From Pseudonocardia sp. T1-2H (GTDB taxonomy: Bacteria; Actinomycetota; Actinomycetes; Mycobacteriales; Pseudonocardiaceae), in assembly GCF_038039215.1 (NCBI RefSeq), contig NZ_JBBPCL010000001.1, positions 2,356,001-2,420,000 of the forward strand: DNA of 64,000 bases, in the 5' to 3' direction. The position numbers and the translations under genes were made by a program. Under the pieces are notes generated by a model, which saw only the letters and a program-made list of their open reading frames with translations, ran no database searches and was not told the DNA's origin. Of this stretch, positions 33,730 to 43,342 are shown one piece after another; within the stretch, counting starts at the first letter, position 1; each line of letters opens with the position of its first letter.

Positions 33730-35100
33730 TCACTCGCCGCACCCGGCGCCCCGCCCGACGGGACCGTCGCCGAGGCCGAGCGGGTCGTGGTCCCGCGGGT
33801 CCGACGTGGGCTGCCACCGGCCGTCGACGATCGAGTAGCCGACGCCGGGGCCGTCCGTGACGAGCGCCCGCAGGGCCGTGAGCAGGCGCTCGACGTGCTC
33901 GGCGGTGGTGCCGAGGCCGAGGCTGGCCCGCACCGCGTCGCTCCCGCCGGCGATCCGGGCGAGCAGCGGGTGGGCGCAGAACTTGCCGTCGCGCACCCCG
34001 ATCCCGTGCTCGGCGGACAGGTACGCGGCGACGAGGCCGGCCGGGACGCCGTCGACGGTGAAGCTCGCGACCGCGACCCGGTCCGGGGCGTCGGACCAGA
34101 TCGTCAGCGGGGTGACGCCGGGGATCGCGGCGAGGCCGTCGGTCAGCGTGGCGAGCAGCGCGCGCTCGTGGGCGACCGCGTCGTCCAGGATCGGGTCGAG
34201 CGCGCGGCAGGCGGCGGCGAGCGCGGCAGCACCCAGGACGTTCGGGGTTCCCGCCTCGTGCCGGTGCGGGGCAGGGGACCAGGCGACCTCGGCCGTGTCG
34301 CCCCCGGCGGTGACCTCGCGGACCGCGCCGCCGCCCGCGAGGTACGGGGCGGCGACGTCCAGCCAGTCCCGGCGGCCGACCAGCGCGCCGGCGCCGTAGG
34401 GGGCGTAGAGCTTGTGCCCGGACAGGACCAGGTAGTCCACGCCGGTGGCGGCGATGTCGACACGCCGGTGCGGGGCGAGCTGCGCGGCGTCCAGGACCAC
34501 GCGGGTGCCGCCGGAGTGGGCGATCTCGACGATGCGCTCGACCGGCAGGATCTCCCCGGTCACGTTGGACGCGCCGGTGATCGCGAGGAGGGCGGTGGGC
34601 CGGGCGGCCAGCGCCTCGCGCAGCGCCTCGAGGGTGGCCTCGACGGTCGGCCCGGCGGTCAGCACGCGGTGTCCGCCGCTGCCGCGCCAGGCCAGCAGGG
34701 TCGCGTGATGCTCGACGTCCAGGGTGAGCACGGGGCCGGGGACGGCGCCGGCCAGCAGGTTCAGCGCGTCCGTGGTGTTGCGGGTGAAGACGACGACGTC
34801 GTCCTCGCGGGCGCCGACGAACTCGCCGATCGTGGTGCGGGCCCGCTCCAGGACCGCGGTGCAGACCTGCGAGGCGTACCCGGCACCGCGGTGCACGCTG
34901 GCGTAGTAGGGGAGCAGCTCGGCGACGTGGTCCGCGACGGCCGCCAATGCGGGGGCGCTGGCGGCGACGTCGAGGTTGGCGTAGGCGACGCTGCGCCCGT
35001 CGACGAGCGGGACCCGCAGGTCGCACCCCACGACCGGCGGGAGCGTCGCGCAGGTGCCGGCGGCGGGCTGCACGGGGCGGGTGGGCGTGACGACGGACAT
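33730..35100 (-). CDS. Cysteine desulfurase-like class V aminotransferase
   Basis: A 456-residue PLP enzyme of the class V aminotransferase/NifS-CsdA-like fold. It has YANLDVAASAPALAAV at the N-terminus, HHATLLAW (substrate/PLP stacking His), the PLP Asp in VVLDAAQLAPHRRVDI, and the Schiff-base Lys230 in SGHKLYAPYG. The active-site loop Cys is a candidate in DGKFCAHPLL. ATG 35100 follows GGGAGG. A SAM-IV riboswitch occupies the leader, so the gene is switched off when S-adenosylmethionine is abundant, which places it in sulfur-amino-acid supply rather than Fe-S assembly. Actinomycete genes of this type are annotated only as cysteine desulfurase-like; the substrate is unproven. Confidence 0.85.
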   Translation of the reverse strand: MSVVTPTRPVQPAAGTCATLPPVVGCDLRVPLVDGRSVAYANLDVAASAPALAAVADHVAELLPYYASVHRGAGYASQVCTAVLERARTTIGEFVGAREDDVVVFTRNTTDALNLLAGAVPGPVLTLDVEHHATLLAWRGSGGHRVLTAGPTVEATLEALREALAARPTALLAITGASNVTGEILPVERIVEIAHSGGTRVVLDAAQLAPHRRVDIAATGVDYLVLSGHKLYAPYGAGALVGRRDWLDVAAPYLAGGGAVREVTAGGDTAEVAWSPAPHRHEAGTPNVLGAAALAAACRALDPILDDAVAHERALLATLTDGLAAIPGVTPLTIWSDAPDRVAVASFTVDGVPAGLVAAYLSAEHGIGVRDGKFCAHPLLARIAGGSDAVRASLGLGTTAEHVERLLTALRALVTDGPGVGYSIVDGRWQPTSDPRDHDPLGLGDGPVGRGAGCGE

Positions 35101-35146
35101 GGTGATCCTCCCGGGACCTTCACAGGACCCGGATCGCGAGGGATCG

Positions 35147-35262
35147 GGTCCGCGCTTGCCGGGCGCGGGTGTTCGCGCCGGCCTGGTCGTCACCCGGAGC
35201 ACCCCACCGCGGAGGAGGGTTGCCGGCCAGCAAGCCGGGGCTTGACGCTGGCACTCGTGACC
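35147..35262 (-). promoter_or_regulatory. SAM-IV riboswitch
   Basis: Reading the minus strand, the leader matches the SAM-IV consensus of actinomycetes almost base for base: GGTCACGAGTGCCAGCG, then AAGCCCCGGCTTGCTGGC, CGGCAACCCTCC, GCGGTGGGGTGCTCCGGG, TGACGACCAGG, and the closing GGCAAGCGCGGACC. The P1 stem forms between GGTCA and TGACGACC. It ends 46 bases before the start of the PLP enzyme and should lower its expression when SAM is bound. Confidence 0.9.
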
Positions 35263-35351
35263 TGTGTCAGACCGTAGGGCGGTCCCGGCGCGGCGGTCAA
35301 GTCCGATGTGACCCGCTCGAAACTGTCGGCGCCCGGTCCTACGGTCCTCAC

Positions 35352-35731
35352 ATGACCGCGATCGGAAAGTTCACCCTGGCTGCGCTCGACTGTCCGGACG
35401 CCCTGGCGCTCGCGCGCTTCTACTCGGCGATCACCGGTTGGCCGGTCGCTTCGGAGGACACCGCCGCCGACGACGCCTGGGTCGAGCTCGATGCCGGCGA
35501 CGGCGCGGTGACCATCGCGTTCCAGCAGGTCACGGACTATCGGCCGCCCGTGTGGCCCGGATCCGAGCATCCGCAGCAGGCGCACCTGGACTTCGAGGTG
35601 CCGGACCTGGACCGGGGGAGAAGCAGGTGCTCACAATCGGCGCGCGCAAGGCCGAGGTGCAGCCCGGGGAGACGTTCCAGGTGTTCCTGGACCCGGTGGG
35701 CCACCCGTTCTGCCTCGTGTCGATCCGCTGA
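35352..35731 (+). pseudogene. VOC family protein, frameshifted
   Basis: A glyoxalase-like protein of about 126 residues. The first frame (ATG 35352, FTLAALDCPDALALARFYSA, then AHLDFEVPDLD) is interrupted at a run of five G (35614-35618). The rest of the domain (GEKQVLTIGARKAEVQPGE, FLDPVGHPFCLVSIR) continues in the next frame to TGA 35729-35731. Adding one G restores the whole protein. The sequence on both sides is well conserved, so this is either a homopolymer sequencing error or a very young mutation. It is divergent from the riboswitch-controlled gene. Confidence 0.8.
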
Positions 35732-35871
35732 CGGAGGGCTCGCGCGCTTGATCCGTTCCGTTCCGCCGCCGTTCACCCTCGTGCCTCCTCCGTCCGTCAC
35801 TGTGGCGGCCGGCCACCCCCCGGTCGGGTGATGCGCCCGCCCGGGACGTGCACGGAACGGAGACACACGAG

Positions 35872-37269
35872 ATGACCCAGGAACTGTCGCGCCGGGGATT
35901 CCTGCAGCGCACCGCTGTCGCAGGGGCCGGCGTGATGCTGATCGGCGGGACCGAGATGCTGATGACGGCGCCGTCCGCGTCGGCCGCGCCGCGCGAGCCC
36001 GGCTACGGACCGCTCGTCGCGGACCCCGCCGGGCGCCTCGCGCTCCCCGCGGGCTTCGCCTACTCGATCGTCACCCATGCGGGTGTCACCAGGCTGGAGT
36101 CCGGCGAGCCGACGCCGCGCAACCACGACGGCACGGGCGCCTTCCGCCGTCGCGGCGGCGGCACGGTGCTGGTGAACAACCACGAGATCCGGGACCCGTT
36201 CGGCACCCACCTTCCCGTCCCGCACCTCGACGGCCTGACCTACGACCCGGGCGCGGCCGGCGGCTGCACCGTCGTCGAGACGAACCCGGACGGCACCCGC
36301 CGGACCGAGTACGTCGGCATCGCCGGCACCGCCACCAACTGCGCCGGCGGGCAGACCCCGTGGGACACGTGGCTGACCTGCGAGGAGATCGACGCGCTCG
36401 CCGGGACGGGCGGCTTCCAGAAGGACCACGGCTACGTCTTCGAGGTGGACCCGTACGACCGCGGGGCCAACCGGGACCCGCAGCCGATCAAGGCGCTCGG
36501 CCGGTTCGAGCACGAGGCCGCCGCCCTCGACCCCCGCCGCGGGGACATCTACCTCACCGAGGACGCCGCCAAGCCGAACGGCCTGCTCTACCGGTGGGCC
36601 CCGCCGCGCGGCTACCGCGGCCGGCACGGCGCGCTGCGCGGCCTCGGCCCGACGGACGGCGTGCTCGGCGCGATGAAGGCGGTCGACGGGGCCGGTAAGC
36701 ATGTCCCGGACCTGTCGCTCGCGACGAAGGTCGGCACGACCTACGCGATCGAGTGGGTGCCGGTCCCGGACCGCGACGGCCGCGGCACCGCCACCCGCAA
36801 GCAGTTCGGTGACGGCGACATCACCCGCGCCCGGAAGCTGGAGGGCGCCTGGTGGGACGCGGACGGCGCCTGGATCGTCTCGAGCTTCGCCCGCGAGGAG
36901 AGCCCGGTTCAGCACGACGGCCAGGTCTGGTTCTACGACCCGGAGTGCGCCACGCTGACCCTGCGGCTGCTGTTCGGCCGCAACGCGAGCCCGGACGTCG
37001 ACGGTGCGTTCGACGGCCCGGACAACGTCAGCATCTCGCCCTACGGCGGGGTCATCCTGGCCGAGGACGGCGAGGGCGTGCAGCACCTGGTCGGCGCGAC
37101 GGAGAGCGGCGTGACCTTCCCGGTGGCCCGCAACGACTTCACCGACGACACCAAGAACGTCGAGTTCACCGGGCCGGTCTACTCGCCGGACCGGAAGGTG
37201 CTCTTCGCCAACATCCAGGAGCCCGGCTACATGTTCGCCGTCACCGGCCCGTGGCGGCACCAGAGGTGA
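35872..37269 (+). CDS. PhoX-like phosphatase (DUF839), Tat-exported
   Basis: A 465-residue secreted protein with a Tat signal: twin arginines at residues 7-8 in LSRRGFLQRTAVAGAGVML and a probable cleavage site after SASA-A. The mature part is a PhoX/DUF839 beta-propeller: NNHEIRDPFGTH, GGCTVVETNPDG, NCAGGQTPWDTWLTCEE, RFEHEAAALDPRRGDIYLTE, and GPDNVSISPYGGVILAEDG. PhoX enzymes are Ca/Fe-dependent alkaline phosphatases folded before export, as the Tat route requires. ATG 35872 is preferred over 35848 because it places the twin arginines correctly. A strong hairpin terminator follows. Confidence 0.88.
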   Translation: MTQELSRRGFLQRTAVAGAGVMLIGGTEMLMTAPSASAAPREPGYGPLVADPAGRLALPAGFAYSIVTHAGVTRLESGEPTPRNHDGTGAFRRRGGGTVLVNNHEIRDPFGTHLPVPHLDGLTYDPGAAGGCTVVETNPDGTRRTEYVGIAGTATNCAGGQTPWDTWLTCEEIDALAGTGGFQKDHGYVFEVDPYDRGANRDPQPIKALGRFEHEAAALDPRRGDIYLTEDAAKPNGLLYRWAPPRGYRGRHGALRGLGPTDGVLGAMKAVDGAGKHVPDLSLATKVGTTYAIEWVPVPDRDGRGTATRKQFGDGDITRARKLEGAWWDADGAWIVSSFAREESPVQHDGQVWFYDPECATLTLRLLFGRNASPDVDGAFDGPDNVSISPYGGVILAEDGEGVQHLVGATESGVTFPVARNDFTDDTKNVEFTGPVYSPDRKVLFANIQEPGYMFAVTGPWRHQR

Positions 37270-37278
37270 GGAACTGAT

Positions 37279-37313
37279 CCCGTTCCCCGGGCCGGCGTCG
37301 CCCCGGGGACGGG
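37279..37313 (+). terminator. Hairpin terminator after the PhoX-like gene
   Basis: CCCGT (37279-37283) and CCCCGGG (37285-37291) pair with CCCGGGG (37302-37308) and ACGGG (37309-37313): a 12-base stem with one bulged T, ten bases after the stop. Confidence 0.7.
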
Positions 37314-37476
37314 AGCTGCCGTCCTGCGGCGCATCCACCCCGGATCACCGGTCGCGCGGGCATGGATGCGCGGACGCCCGACCCGAGGCCGGGGGCGGCC
37401 GTGAGAGGTGTTCCGATCCCGGCGGACCGGGTACCCGCGGGGCACCAGGCCGAAGATGCTGTTCGAGGGGCCGTCG

Positions 37477-40400
37477 ATGGCGCTGCTCCATCCGTCCGCG
37501 CTGGTCCGCCGAGCAGCGGACGGCGCGATCCACGTCGCCGCGGCCGGTGTCGGGCTCGCCGCGGGATCGGCGGTGTTCACGGCCGGGCTCGTGGCGGAGT
37601 CGACGCGGGTGGGCGCCCGCGCGGCGCGTGCCGCCGCCGGCACCACGGTCGCGGCGGCCGCGAAGTCCGCGGAGCTCGCCAAGGACGTCGGCCTCGGGAG
37701 CGTCCGGATCGCCGGGACCGTGGTCACGGGATCGGACCGGGTCACCGACCGCAGCGGGAGGCGGCTCGCCGACGTCGCCCGCGGAATGTTCGAGCCCCCG
37801 CAGGCGCGGCACAGCCGCCGCGTGTGGGCCGCCCCCGGCCGGACGCACGTCGAGCTCGCCGCCCCGACGCTGGAGGGCGGCCCGGAGGTCGAGCGGGCCC
37901 TGCGGCGGCACCTCGAGCGGCTCGAGGGCGTCGAGTGGGCGGCGGTCAACGACGTCGTCGGGCGTGTCCTCGTGGCCTTCGACGACAAGCGGATCACCGT
38001 CGAGGACCTGGTCGGCGTGGTGTCTGCGATCGAGCGGGCACGCGGCGGGCGCCAGGTCTTCCCGCACCACGACGAGCACCCCGCCGACCTGGAACCGCTG
38101 CTGGCCGCGATCGTGACGGCAGCCGTCGACACCGCGGCCATCGGGATGGCCTACGCCGGGAAGGCGCTGGCGGTGCCGGCCCTGACCCGGCACGCCACGC
38201 TCGTGCTCGCGCTGCTCGACTCGCAGCAGTGGGTCAAGCGGGGGCTGACCGACCGGATCGGGCCGATCGGCACGGACCTCGTGTTCACCGGGATGAGCGC
38301 GCTGCTGCACGCGCTGACGCAGAGTCCGACGATTCCCGCGCTCAACGCCGCGGCGGCCGTGCAGCGAGCGGTGGAGATGTACGCCCGGCGGGAGGTGTGG
38401 CGGCGGCGGGAGCAGGTGCTGTGCAGGCCGACGCCGCCGGACGCCTCCCCGGAGCCGATGCCGGCCCCGGGCGAGCGGCCGGTCCCCCTGCGACCCGGAC
38501 CGATCGAGCACTACCGGTCCCGGCTGGGCCCGACGTCGCTCGCGGGTGCGGGGGCGCTGCTCGCACTGACCCGACAGCCGGCCCGGTCGGCGGACCTGCT
38601 CAAGGGCCTCACCCCCAAGGCCGCGGTCCAGGGCCGGGAGGCGTTCGCGGCCGTGCTGGACCTGCTGATGTGCCGGCGCGGGGTGCTGCCGATGGACGGC
38701 TCGGCCTACCGCCGGCTGGACCGCGTCGACGTCGTCGTGCTGGACAGCGACGCGCTGTGCACCGGCCCCCCGGTCGTGCTCCGGGCGGCCGCCGAGACCG
38801 GGGGACGGGACGAGGCCGCGCTCTGGACGGCGGCGACGAGGCTGGTCGGCGGGACCGGCGCGGAGGACGAGGGCCGCTGCGGTGAGACCGAGGGCCCGCG
38901 CCTCGGGCCCGCGGAGGAGTCGCCGGACGCGCCGGGCGGGTGGCTGCACGGGCTGTTCGAGGGCGCCGAACGGGTCGGTTCGGTCGTGGTCGCCGCCGAG
39001 CTCGATCCGCACGCCGAGGCCCTGCTCGTCGCCGCCGGTGAGGCCGGGCACCGCCTGGTCCTCACCGACCACGTCGGGACGCGGGAGATCGCCGGTGTCG
39101 CCGACGAGGTCGCGCCGGCCGGTGAGCCGCTGCTGGACACGGTGCGCCGGCTGCAGGGCCGCGGCGCGGGCGTCCTGGCGGTGTCCACCGTGGACGCTCC
39201 CGCGCTCGTGGCCGCCGACGTCGGCGTGGCCCCGGTGCGGGCCGGATCCGCTCCGGCGTGGGGCGCGGACCTCGTGACCGGCCGCGGCCTCGTCGACGCC
39301 TGCCGCATCGTCGCGGCGACGGCCCCGGCGCGCGCGGCGAGCCGGCAGTCGGTGAGCACGTCGCTGACCTGCAACGTGCTGGGGAGCCTGCTCGCCGCCG
39401 TCGGCGACCCGCGGCGCGGGCAGCGGAAGGCGACCACCCCGGGCAAGACGGCGACGGCACTGACGATGGCGGTCGGGACCTGGACCGCGCTGCGGACCGA
39501 CGCCCGACCGGCGCCCGCACCGGCCGTGCACACGCCGTGGCACGCGCTGGAACCGGAGCAGGTCTGCCGGCGGCTGGCCGACCTCCCGCGGGAACCGGTC
39601 GCGCCGCGCGAGCCGTGGCCGGCGCCCGTGCGGCGGGCGAGCGCCTCGCCGGTCGTCCGCACCGCCGCCCGGTTCGCCCGCACCGTCGCCGCGGAGCTGT
39701 CCGATCCGCTCACCCCGGTGCTGGCCACCGGCGCGGCCGCCACGGCGATCCTCGGCGAGGCCACCGACGCGGTCCTGGTGGGCGGCGTGGTGGTCGGCAA
39801 CGCGCTGCTCAGCGGCCTGCAGCGGCTGCGGGCGGAGACGGCGCTGGAGCACCTGCTGCTGGAGCAGGAGGTCGTCGCGCACCGCGAGACCGACGGCGGG
39901 CGCGAGGACGTGCCGGCCGGCGCCCTGCGCGTGGGCGACGTGCTGCTCGTGGAGCCCGCGGACGTCGTCCCCGTCGACGCCCGCCTGCTCGAGGCGCAGG
40001 ACCTGGAGGTCGACGAGTCGAACCTGACGGGTGAGTCGCTGTCGGTGGCCAAGTCGGTCACGGCCACACCCGGTGCGGACCTCGCCGACCGCACCTGCAT
40101 GCTCTTCGCCGGCACGACGGTGGTCGCCGGCAGGGGCCGGGCCGTGGTGGCGGCGGTCGGCGACGCGACCCAGGCGGGCCGGGCGGCGCGCGCGGCGGGC
40201 TCGGTGGCGCTGCCCGCGGGCGTGCAGGCCCGGCTCGGTGAGCTCACCCGGGCCGTGCTGCCGCTGACCCTCGCCGGCGGCGCCGCGGTGACCGCACTCG
40301 GCGTGCTGTGGAGGCGGCCGCTGCGGGAGGCTGTCGCGGCCGGCGTCGCGATCGCGGTCGCCGCCGTCCCGGAGGGACTGCCGCTGGTCGCGACGGTCGC

Positions 40401-42087
40401 GCAGCAGGCCGCGGCGCGCCGGTTGTCCCGGCGCGGTGCCGTCGTGCGCAGCGCCCGGGTGCTCGAGGCACTGGGCAGGGTCGACACCGTCTGCTTCGAC
40501 AAGACCGGGACGCTGACCGAGAACCGGCTGCGGGTGACCCGGCTGGTACCCCTGGGCCCCGACGGGGGACCGGCGGAGGAGGAGCTGCTCCGCCTCGCCG
40601 CGGCCGGTGCCGGCAACAGGGACGACCGGGCGCACGAGACCGACCGGGCGGTCGCGGAGGCCGCCGCGGAGCGGGGCGTGCTCGCCGGGGACGAGCCGGA
40701 CGCGGCCCTGTCCTTCACCGCCGGGCGCGGGTTCTCCGCGGCCCTGCGGGACGGCAGGCTGGTGGTCAAGGGCGCCCCGGAGGTGGTGCTGGGCCGCTGC
40801 ACGGAGGTCGGGACGGCGCCGGAGCGGGTGGGGAAGCTCGCCGCCGAGGGACTGCGGGTACTGGCCGTCGCCGACCGCGAGGTCGGCGACGACCCCGGCG
40901 ACCTCGACCCCGGCGACCTCGACCCCGGCGACCTCGACCCCGCCGCGCAGCGCCTCACCCTGCGCGGTCTGGTCGCCCTCACCGACACCGTGCGGCCGTC
41001 GAGCGTCGCCGCGGTGGAGCAGTTGCGGGCCGCGGGCGTGCGGGTGCTGGTCGCCACCGGGGACCATCCGGAGACGGCGGGTGCGATCGCGGCGCGGGCC
41101 GGCGTCCCCGACGCCGACCGCGTGGTGACCGGCGCGCAGTTCGCGCGGGCGTCGGATGCGGAGCGGACCCGGATGGTGCGCGAGGCGGCGGTGTTCGCCC
41201 GGCTCTCCCCGGAGCAGAAGGTGTCGCTGGTCGCGGCGCTGCGCAGGGGCGGGGCCACGCTCGCGATGACCGGCGACGGGGTGAACGACGCCGCGGCGAT
41301 CCGGCTGGCCGACGTGGGGGTCGGCGTCGCCGGCGCGGAGTCGCCCGCGGCGCGCAGTTCCGCGGACCTGGTGCTCACCGACGTCGACCTGACCCGGCTG
41401 GTCGACGCGGTCGCCGAGGGACGGGCCATGTGGTCGCGGGTGCGCGACGCGGTGTCGGTGCTCGTCGGCGGCAACGCGGGCGAGGTGGCGTTCACCGTGC
41501 TGGGTGCCGCGCTCGGCGGGCGGGCTCCGCTCGGGACCCGGCAACTGCTGCTGGTCAACCTGCTCACCGACATGTTCCCGGCGCTCGCCGTCGCGGTGGC
41601 GGCACCCCGGCGCAACGGCGCCGGGGCCGGGATCTCGGGCGGCCCGCTGGCGGCTCACCCGCTGCGGGAGGTGCTGCTGGCCGGCCCGCACCGCGGCTTC
41701 ACCCGCTCGGTCCGGCGGATGGTCCTCGTCCGCGGCGCCGCTACCGCGGTCGGCGCGACCGGCGCGTGGACGACGGGGCGCGCCACCGGTCCTTACGGCC
41801 GGGCCAGCACGATGGGCCTGGCCGCACTGATCGGCACCCAGCTCGGCCAGACCGCCTGGACCGGCCGGCGCAGCCCCCTGGTGCTGGTCACCGTCGCCGC
41901 CTCGGTGGCCGCGCTGGTGGCCGTGGTGCAGATTCCGGGGGTCAGCAGGTTCTTCGGCTGCACCCCGCTGGACCCGCTGTCCTGGCTCGTGGTGCTCGGC
42001 TGGGCGACGGCCGGCACGGTCGGGGCCGAGGTCGTTCCCAGGGTGGTGCAGCGCCGGCGGTCCGGCGCCGTGCCGCCTGGGCGGTAG
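37477..42087 (+). CDS. ctpI: CtpI-like giant P-type ATPase
   Basis: A P-type ATPase of about 1536 residues, matching mycobacterial CtpI in length and layout. The long N-terminal part (about 1-680) has a heavy-metal-associated-like fold (ERLEGVEWAAVNDVVGRVLV) and a degenerate half. The catalytic part has TGESLSVAKS (actuator), VPEGLPLVATVAQQ (ion-path helix), the phosphorylated Asp1008 in DKTGTLTENRL, and TGDGVNDAAAIRLADVGVG. The C-terminus ends SRFFGCTPLDPLSW, also as in CtpI. The transported ion is unknown. ATG 37477 follows GAGGGG; GTG 37408 is an alternative. A DPGDL repeat lies in the nucleotide-binding part. Confidence 0.88.
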   Translation: MALLHPSALVRRAADGAIHVAAAGVGLAAGSAVFTAGLVAESTRVGARAARAAAGTTVAAAAKSAELAKDVGLGSVRIAGTVVTGSDRVTDRSGRRLADVARGMFEPPQARHSRRVWAAPGRTHVELAAPTLEGGPEVERALRRHLERLEGVEWAAVNDVVGRVLVAFDDKRITVEDLVGVVSAIERARGGRQVFPHHDEHPADLEPLLAAIVTAAVDTAAIGMAYAGKALAVPALTRHATLVLALLDSQQWVKRGLTDRIGPIGTDLVFTGMSALLHALTQSPTIPALNAAAAVQRAVEMYARREVWRRREQVLCRPTPPDASPEPMPAPGERPVPLRPGPIEHYRSRLGPTSLAGAGALLALTRQPARSADLLKGLTPKAAVQGREAFAAVLDLLMCRRGVLPMDGSAYRRLDRVDVVVLDSDALCTGPPVVLRAAAETGGRDEAALWTAATRLVGGTGAEDEGRCGETEGPRLGPAEESPDAPGGWLHGLFEGAERVGSVVVAAELDPHAEALLVAAGEAGHRLVLTDHVGTREIAGVADEVAPAGEPLLDTVRRLQGRGAGVLAVSTVDAPALVAADVGVAPVRAGSAPAWGADLVTGRGLVDACRIVAATAPARAASRQSVSTSLTCNVLGSLLAAVGDPRRGQRKATTPGKTATALTMAVGTWTALRTDARPAPAPAVHTPWHALEPEQVCRRLADLPREPVAPREPWPAPVRRASASPVVRTAARFARTVAAELSDPLTPVLATGAAATAILGEATDAVLVGGVVVGNALLSGLQRLRAETALEHLLLEQEVVAHRETDGGREDVPAGALRVGDVLLVEPADVVPVDARLLEAQDLEVDESNLTGESLSVAKSVTATPGADLADRTCMLFAGTTVVAGRGRAVVAAVGDATQAGRAARAAGSVALPAGVQARLGELTRAVLPLTLAGGAAVTALGVLWRRPLREAVAAGVAIAVAAVPEGLPLVATVAQQAAARRLSRRGAVVRSARVLEALGRVDTVCFDKTGTLTENRLRVTRLVPLGPDGGPAEEELLRLAAAGAGNRDDRAHETDRAVAEAAAERGVLAGDEPDAALSFTAGRGFSAALRDGRLVVKGAPEVVLGRCTEVGTAPERVGKLAAEGLRVLAVADREVGDDPGDLDPGDLDPGDLDPAAQRLTLRGLVALTDTVRPSSVAAVEQLRAAGVRVLVATGDHPETAGAIAARAGVPDADRVVTGAQFARASDAERTRMVREAAVFARLSPEQKVSLVAALRRGGATLAMTGDGVNDAAAIRLADVGVGVAGAESPAARSSADLVLTDVDLTRLVDAVAEGRAMWSRVRDAVSVLVGGNAGEVAFTVLGAALGGRAPLGTRQLLLVNLLTDMFPALAVAVAAPRRNGAGAGISGGPLAAHPLREVLLAGPHRGFTRSVRRMVLVRGAATAVGATGAWTTGRATGPYGRASTMGLAALIGTQLGQTAWTGRRSPLVLVTVAASVAALVAVVQIPGVSRFFGCTPLDPLSWLVVLGWATAGTVGAEVVPRVVQRRRSGAVPPGR
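40891..40941 (+). repeat. 15-base coding repeat (DPGDL)
   Basis: GACCCCGGCGACCTC is repeated three times exactly (40891-40935) with a fourth partial copy, adding DPGDL units to a loop of the ATPase. Perfect identity at synonymous sites suggests recent slippage. Confidence 0.85.
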
Positions 42088-42172
42088 CCCACGGCGGCCG
42101 GGATCGGAGGACCCGTAGGCAGCGTGGCGGGACGCCGAACGGGCCCTTCGAGACCACGATGCAGCCCTCGAG

Positions 42173-43210
42173 TCACCAGTGCTTCGTGGTCACCGCACTA
42201 GACGCGCTCGACCGCGACGGGATCCTGGGGAAGTCGCTCGGCGCCGTGCCGGGGGAGGTGTGGCCGATCCGCCCGGACGCCCATCTCGCCTCGGTGCCGT
42301 CGGCAGCATCGACCGGCCCCGCCGGGCAGAGGACGCGGGGCGCGGTCGGCGCGCTTGCGGCGGCCGAGCCGGCCGCGGCCGTCCGCACGGGCTGATTCGC
42401 AGGGCGGGTCCGGCTCCAGCGGCGGCCCTCGCGGACCGGGGCACAGCGCGACGGCACCGGCGTGCGCTCTGCGGCGGGGGCCTGCCGCTGCTGCGGCACC
42501 TCGACCTCCCGCACCGCGGCCCTGCGCAGCCGCAGCACGTCGCGGCCGAACGACCAGCACAGCAGGGCCAGCGCGGTCGCGACGAGCCCGACGCCGGCCG
42601 GCCGGCCGATCACCCCGGCGCCGACGACGACGAGCACGACGCCCTGCAACGCGGCGACGCACTTCCCGGCGTAGCTCGGGGGCAGCGGCCCGCGCAGCCA
42701 CGGCAGCGCCCAGCCGGCGGCGACGAAGGCGTAGCGCATCGCGCCGATGGCGAGCGCCCACGGCCCGACGGCACCGGCGACGTGCGCGCTCAGCACGACG
42801 ATGAGGAACGCGTCGACCTCCATGTCGAACCGGGCCCCCATCGCCGACGCGGTGCGGGTCCGCCGGGCGACCTGCCCGTCGACGGCGTCGAGGACCAGCG
42901 CCACCGTGGCGAGCACGACCAGGTTCGGGGTCGCGGTCGTCCCGGTGACCAGCCCGTCGGCGACCAGCGCCGTCACCCCGCCGGCGAGCAGCGCCCGGGC
43001 CAGCGTGACCACGTCCGCCGGGCCGAGCGACGGTCTGTCCGCGTGCCGCATGGCGGCGGCCAGCAGCCCGAGCAGGGCGGCGGTGTAGACCACCCCGGCC
43101 AGCAGGCCGACCGGCCCGAGGCCGGACACGGCCGCGAGCCCGGCCAGGAGGAGGAGCTGCAGGCCTGCGGCGGCGCCCTGCGCGAGACCGGCCGGAAGGG
43201 TCGTGCGCAT
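42173..43210 (-). CDS. CDP-alcohol phosphatidyltransferase family protein
   Basis: An integral membrane enzyme of 345 residues. The CDP-alcohol phosphotransferase motif is complete: DAVDGQVARR, then nine residues, GARFDMEVD, i.e. D-x2-DG-x2-AR...G-x3-D-x3-D. Six or more hydrophobic helices surround it. These enzymes move a CDP-activated phospho-group to an alcohol (glycerol phosphate, inositol phosphate, dialkylglycerol). The last 110 residues are charged, Pro/Ala/Arg-rich and unlike the family. It is divergent from the methyltransferase gene, and its presence beside a sulfatase and a GTP cyclohydrolase points to a phospholipid or head-group product. Confidence 0.85.
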   Translation of the reverse strand: MRTTLPAGLAQGAAAGLQLLLLAGLAAVSGLGPVGLLAGVVYTAALLGLLAAAMRHADRPSLGPADVVTLARALLAGGVTALVADGLVTGTTATPNLVVLATVALVLDAVDGQVARRTRTASAMGARFDMEVDAFLIVVLSAHVAGAVGPWALAIGAMRYAFVAAGWALPWLRGPLPPSYAGKCVAALQGVVLVVVGAGVIGRPAGVGLVATALALLCWSFGRDVLRLRRAAVREVEVPQQRQAPAAERTPVPSRCAPVREGRRWSRTRPANQPVRTAAAGSAAASAPTAPRVLCPAGPVDAADGTEARWASGRIGHTSPGTAPSDFPRIPSRSSASSAVTTKHW

Positions 43211-43217
43211 CGTGTCT

Positions 43218-43284
43218 GGATGTCCCACATCCCTGTGCACGGAGGAACGGTCCCGGCGGTTCACCGGAATTCGACACTGAACCG
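43218..43284. promoter_or_regulatory. Two inverted repeats in a divergent promoter
   Basis: GGATGT-CCC-ACATCC (43218-43232) is a perfect 15-base site, and CGGTTCA-N14-TGAACCG (43257-43263/43278-43284) has perfect seven-base arms. Both lie between the divergent phosphotransferase and methyltransferase starts and are candidate operators for a regulator not encoded nearby. Confidence 0.5.
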
Positions 43285-43342
43285 TCCGGGCTCCCGGTAC
43301 GTGTGGGTCTGTCGAGGAACACGTCGCCCACCGGGAGGTGTC

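Noticed and set aside
42173..42520. Possible frameshift in the C-terminal tail of the CDP-alcohol phosphotransferase
   Set aside because: The tail is unlike the family, but no alternative frame gives a better continuation, so an extra disordered tail is kept as the reading.
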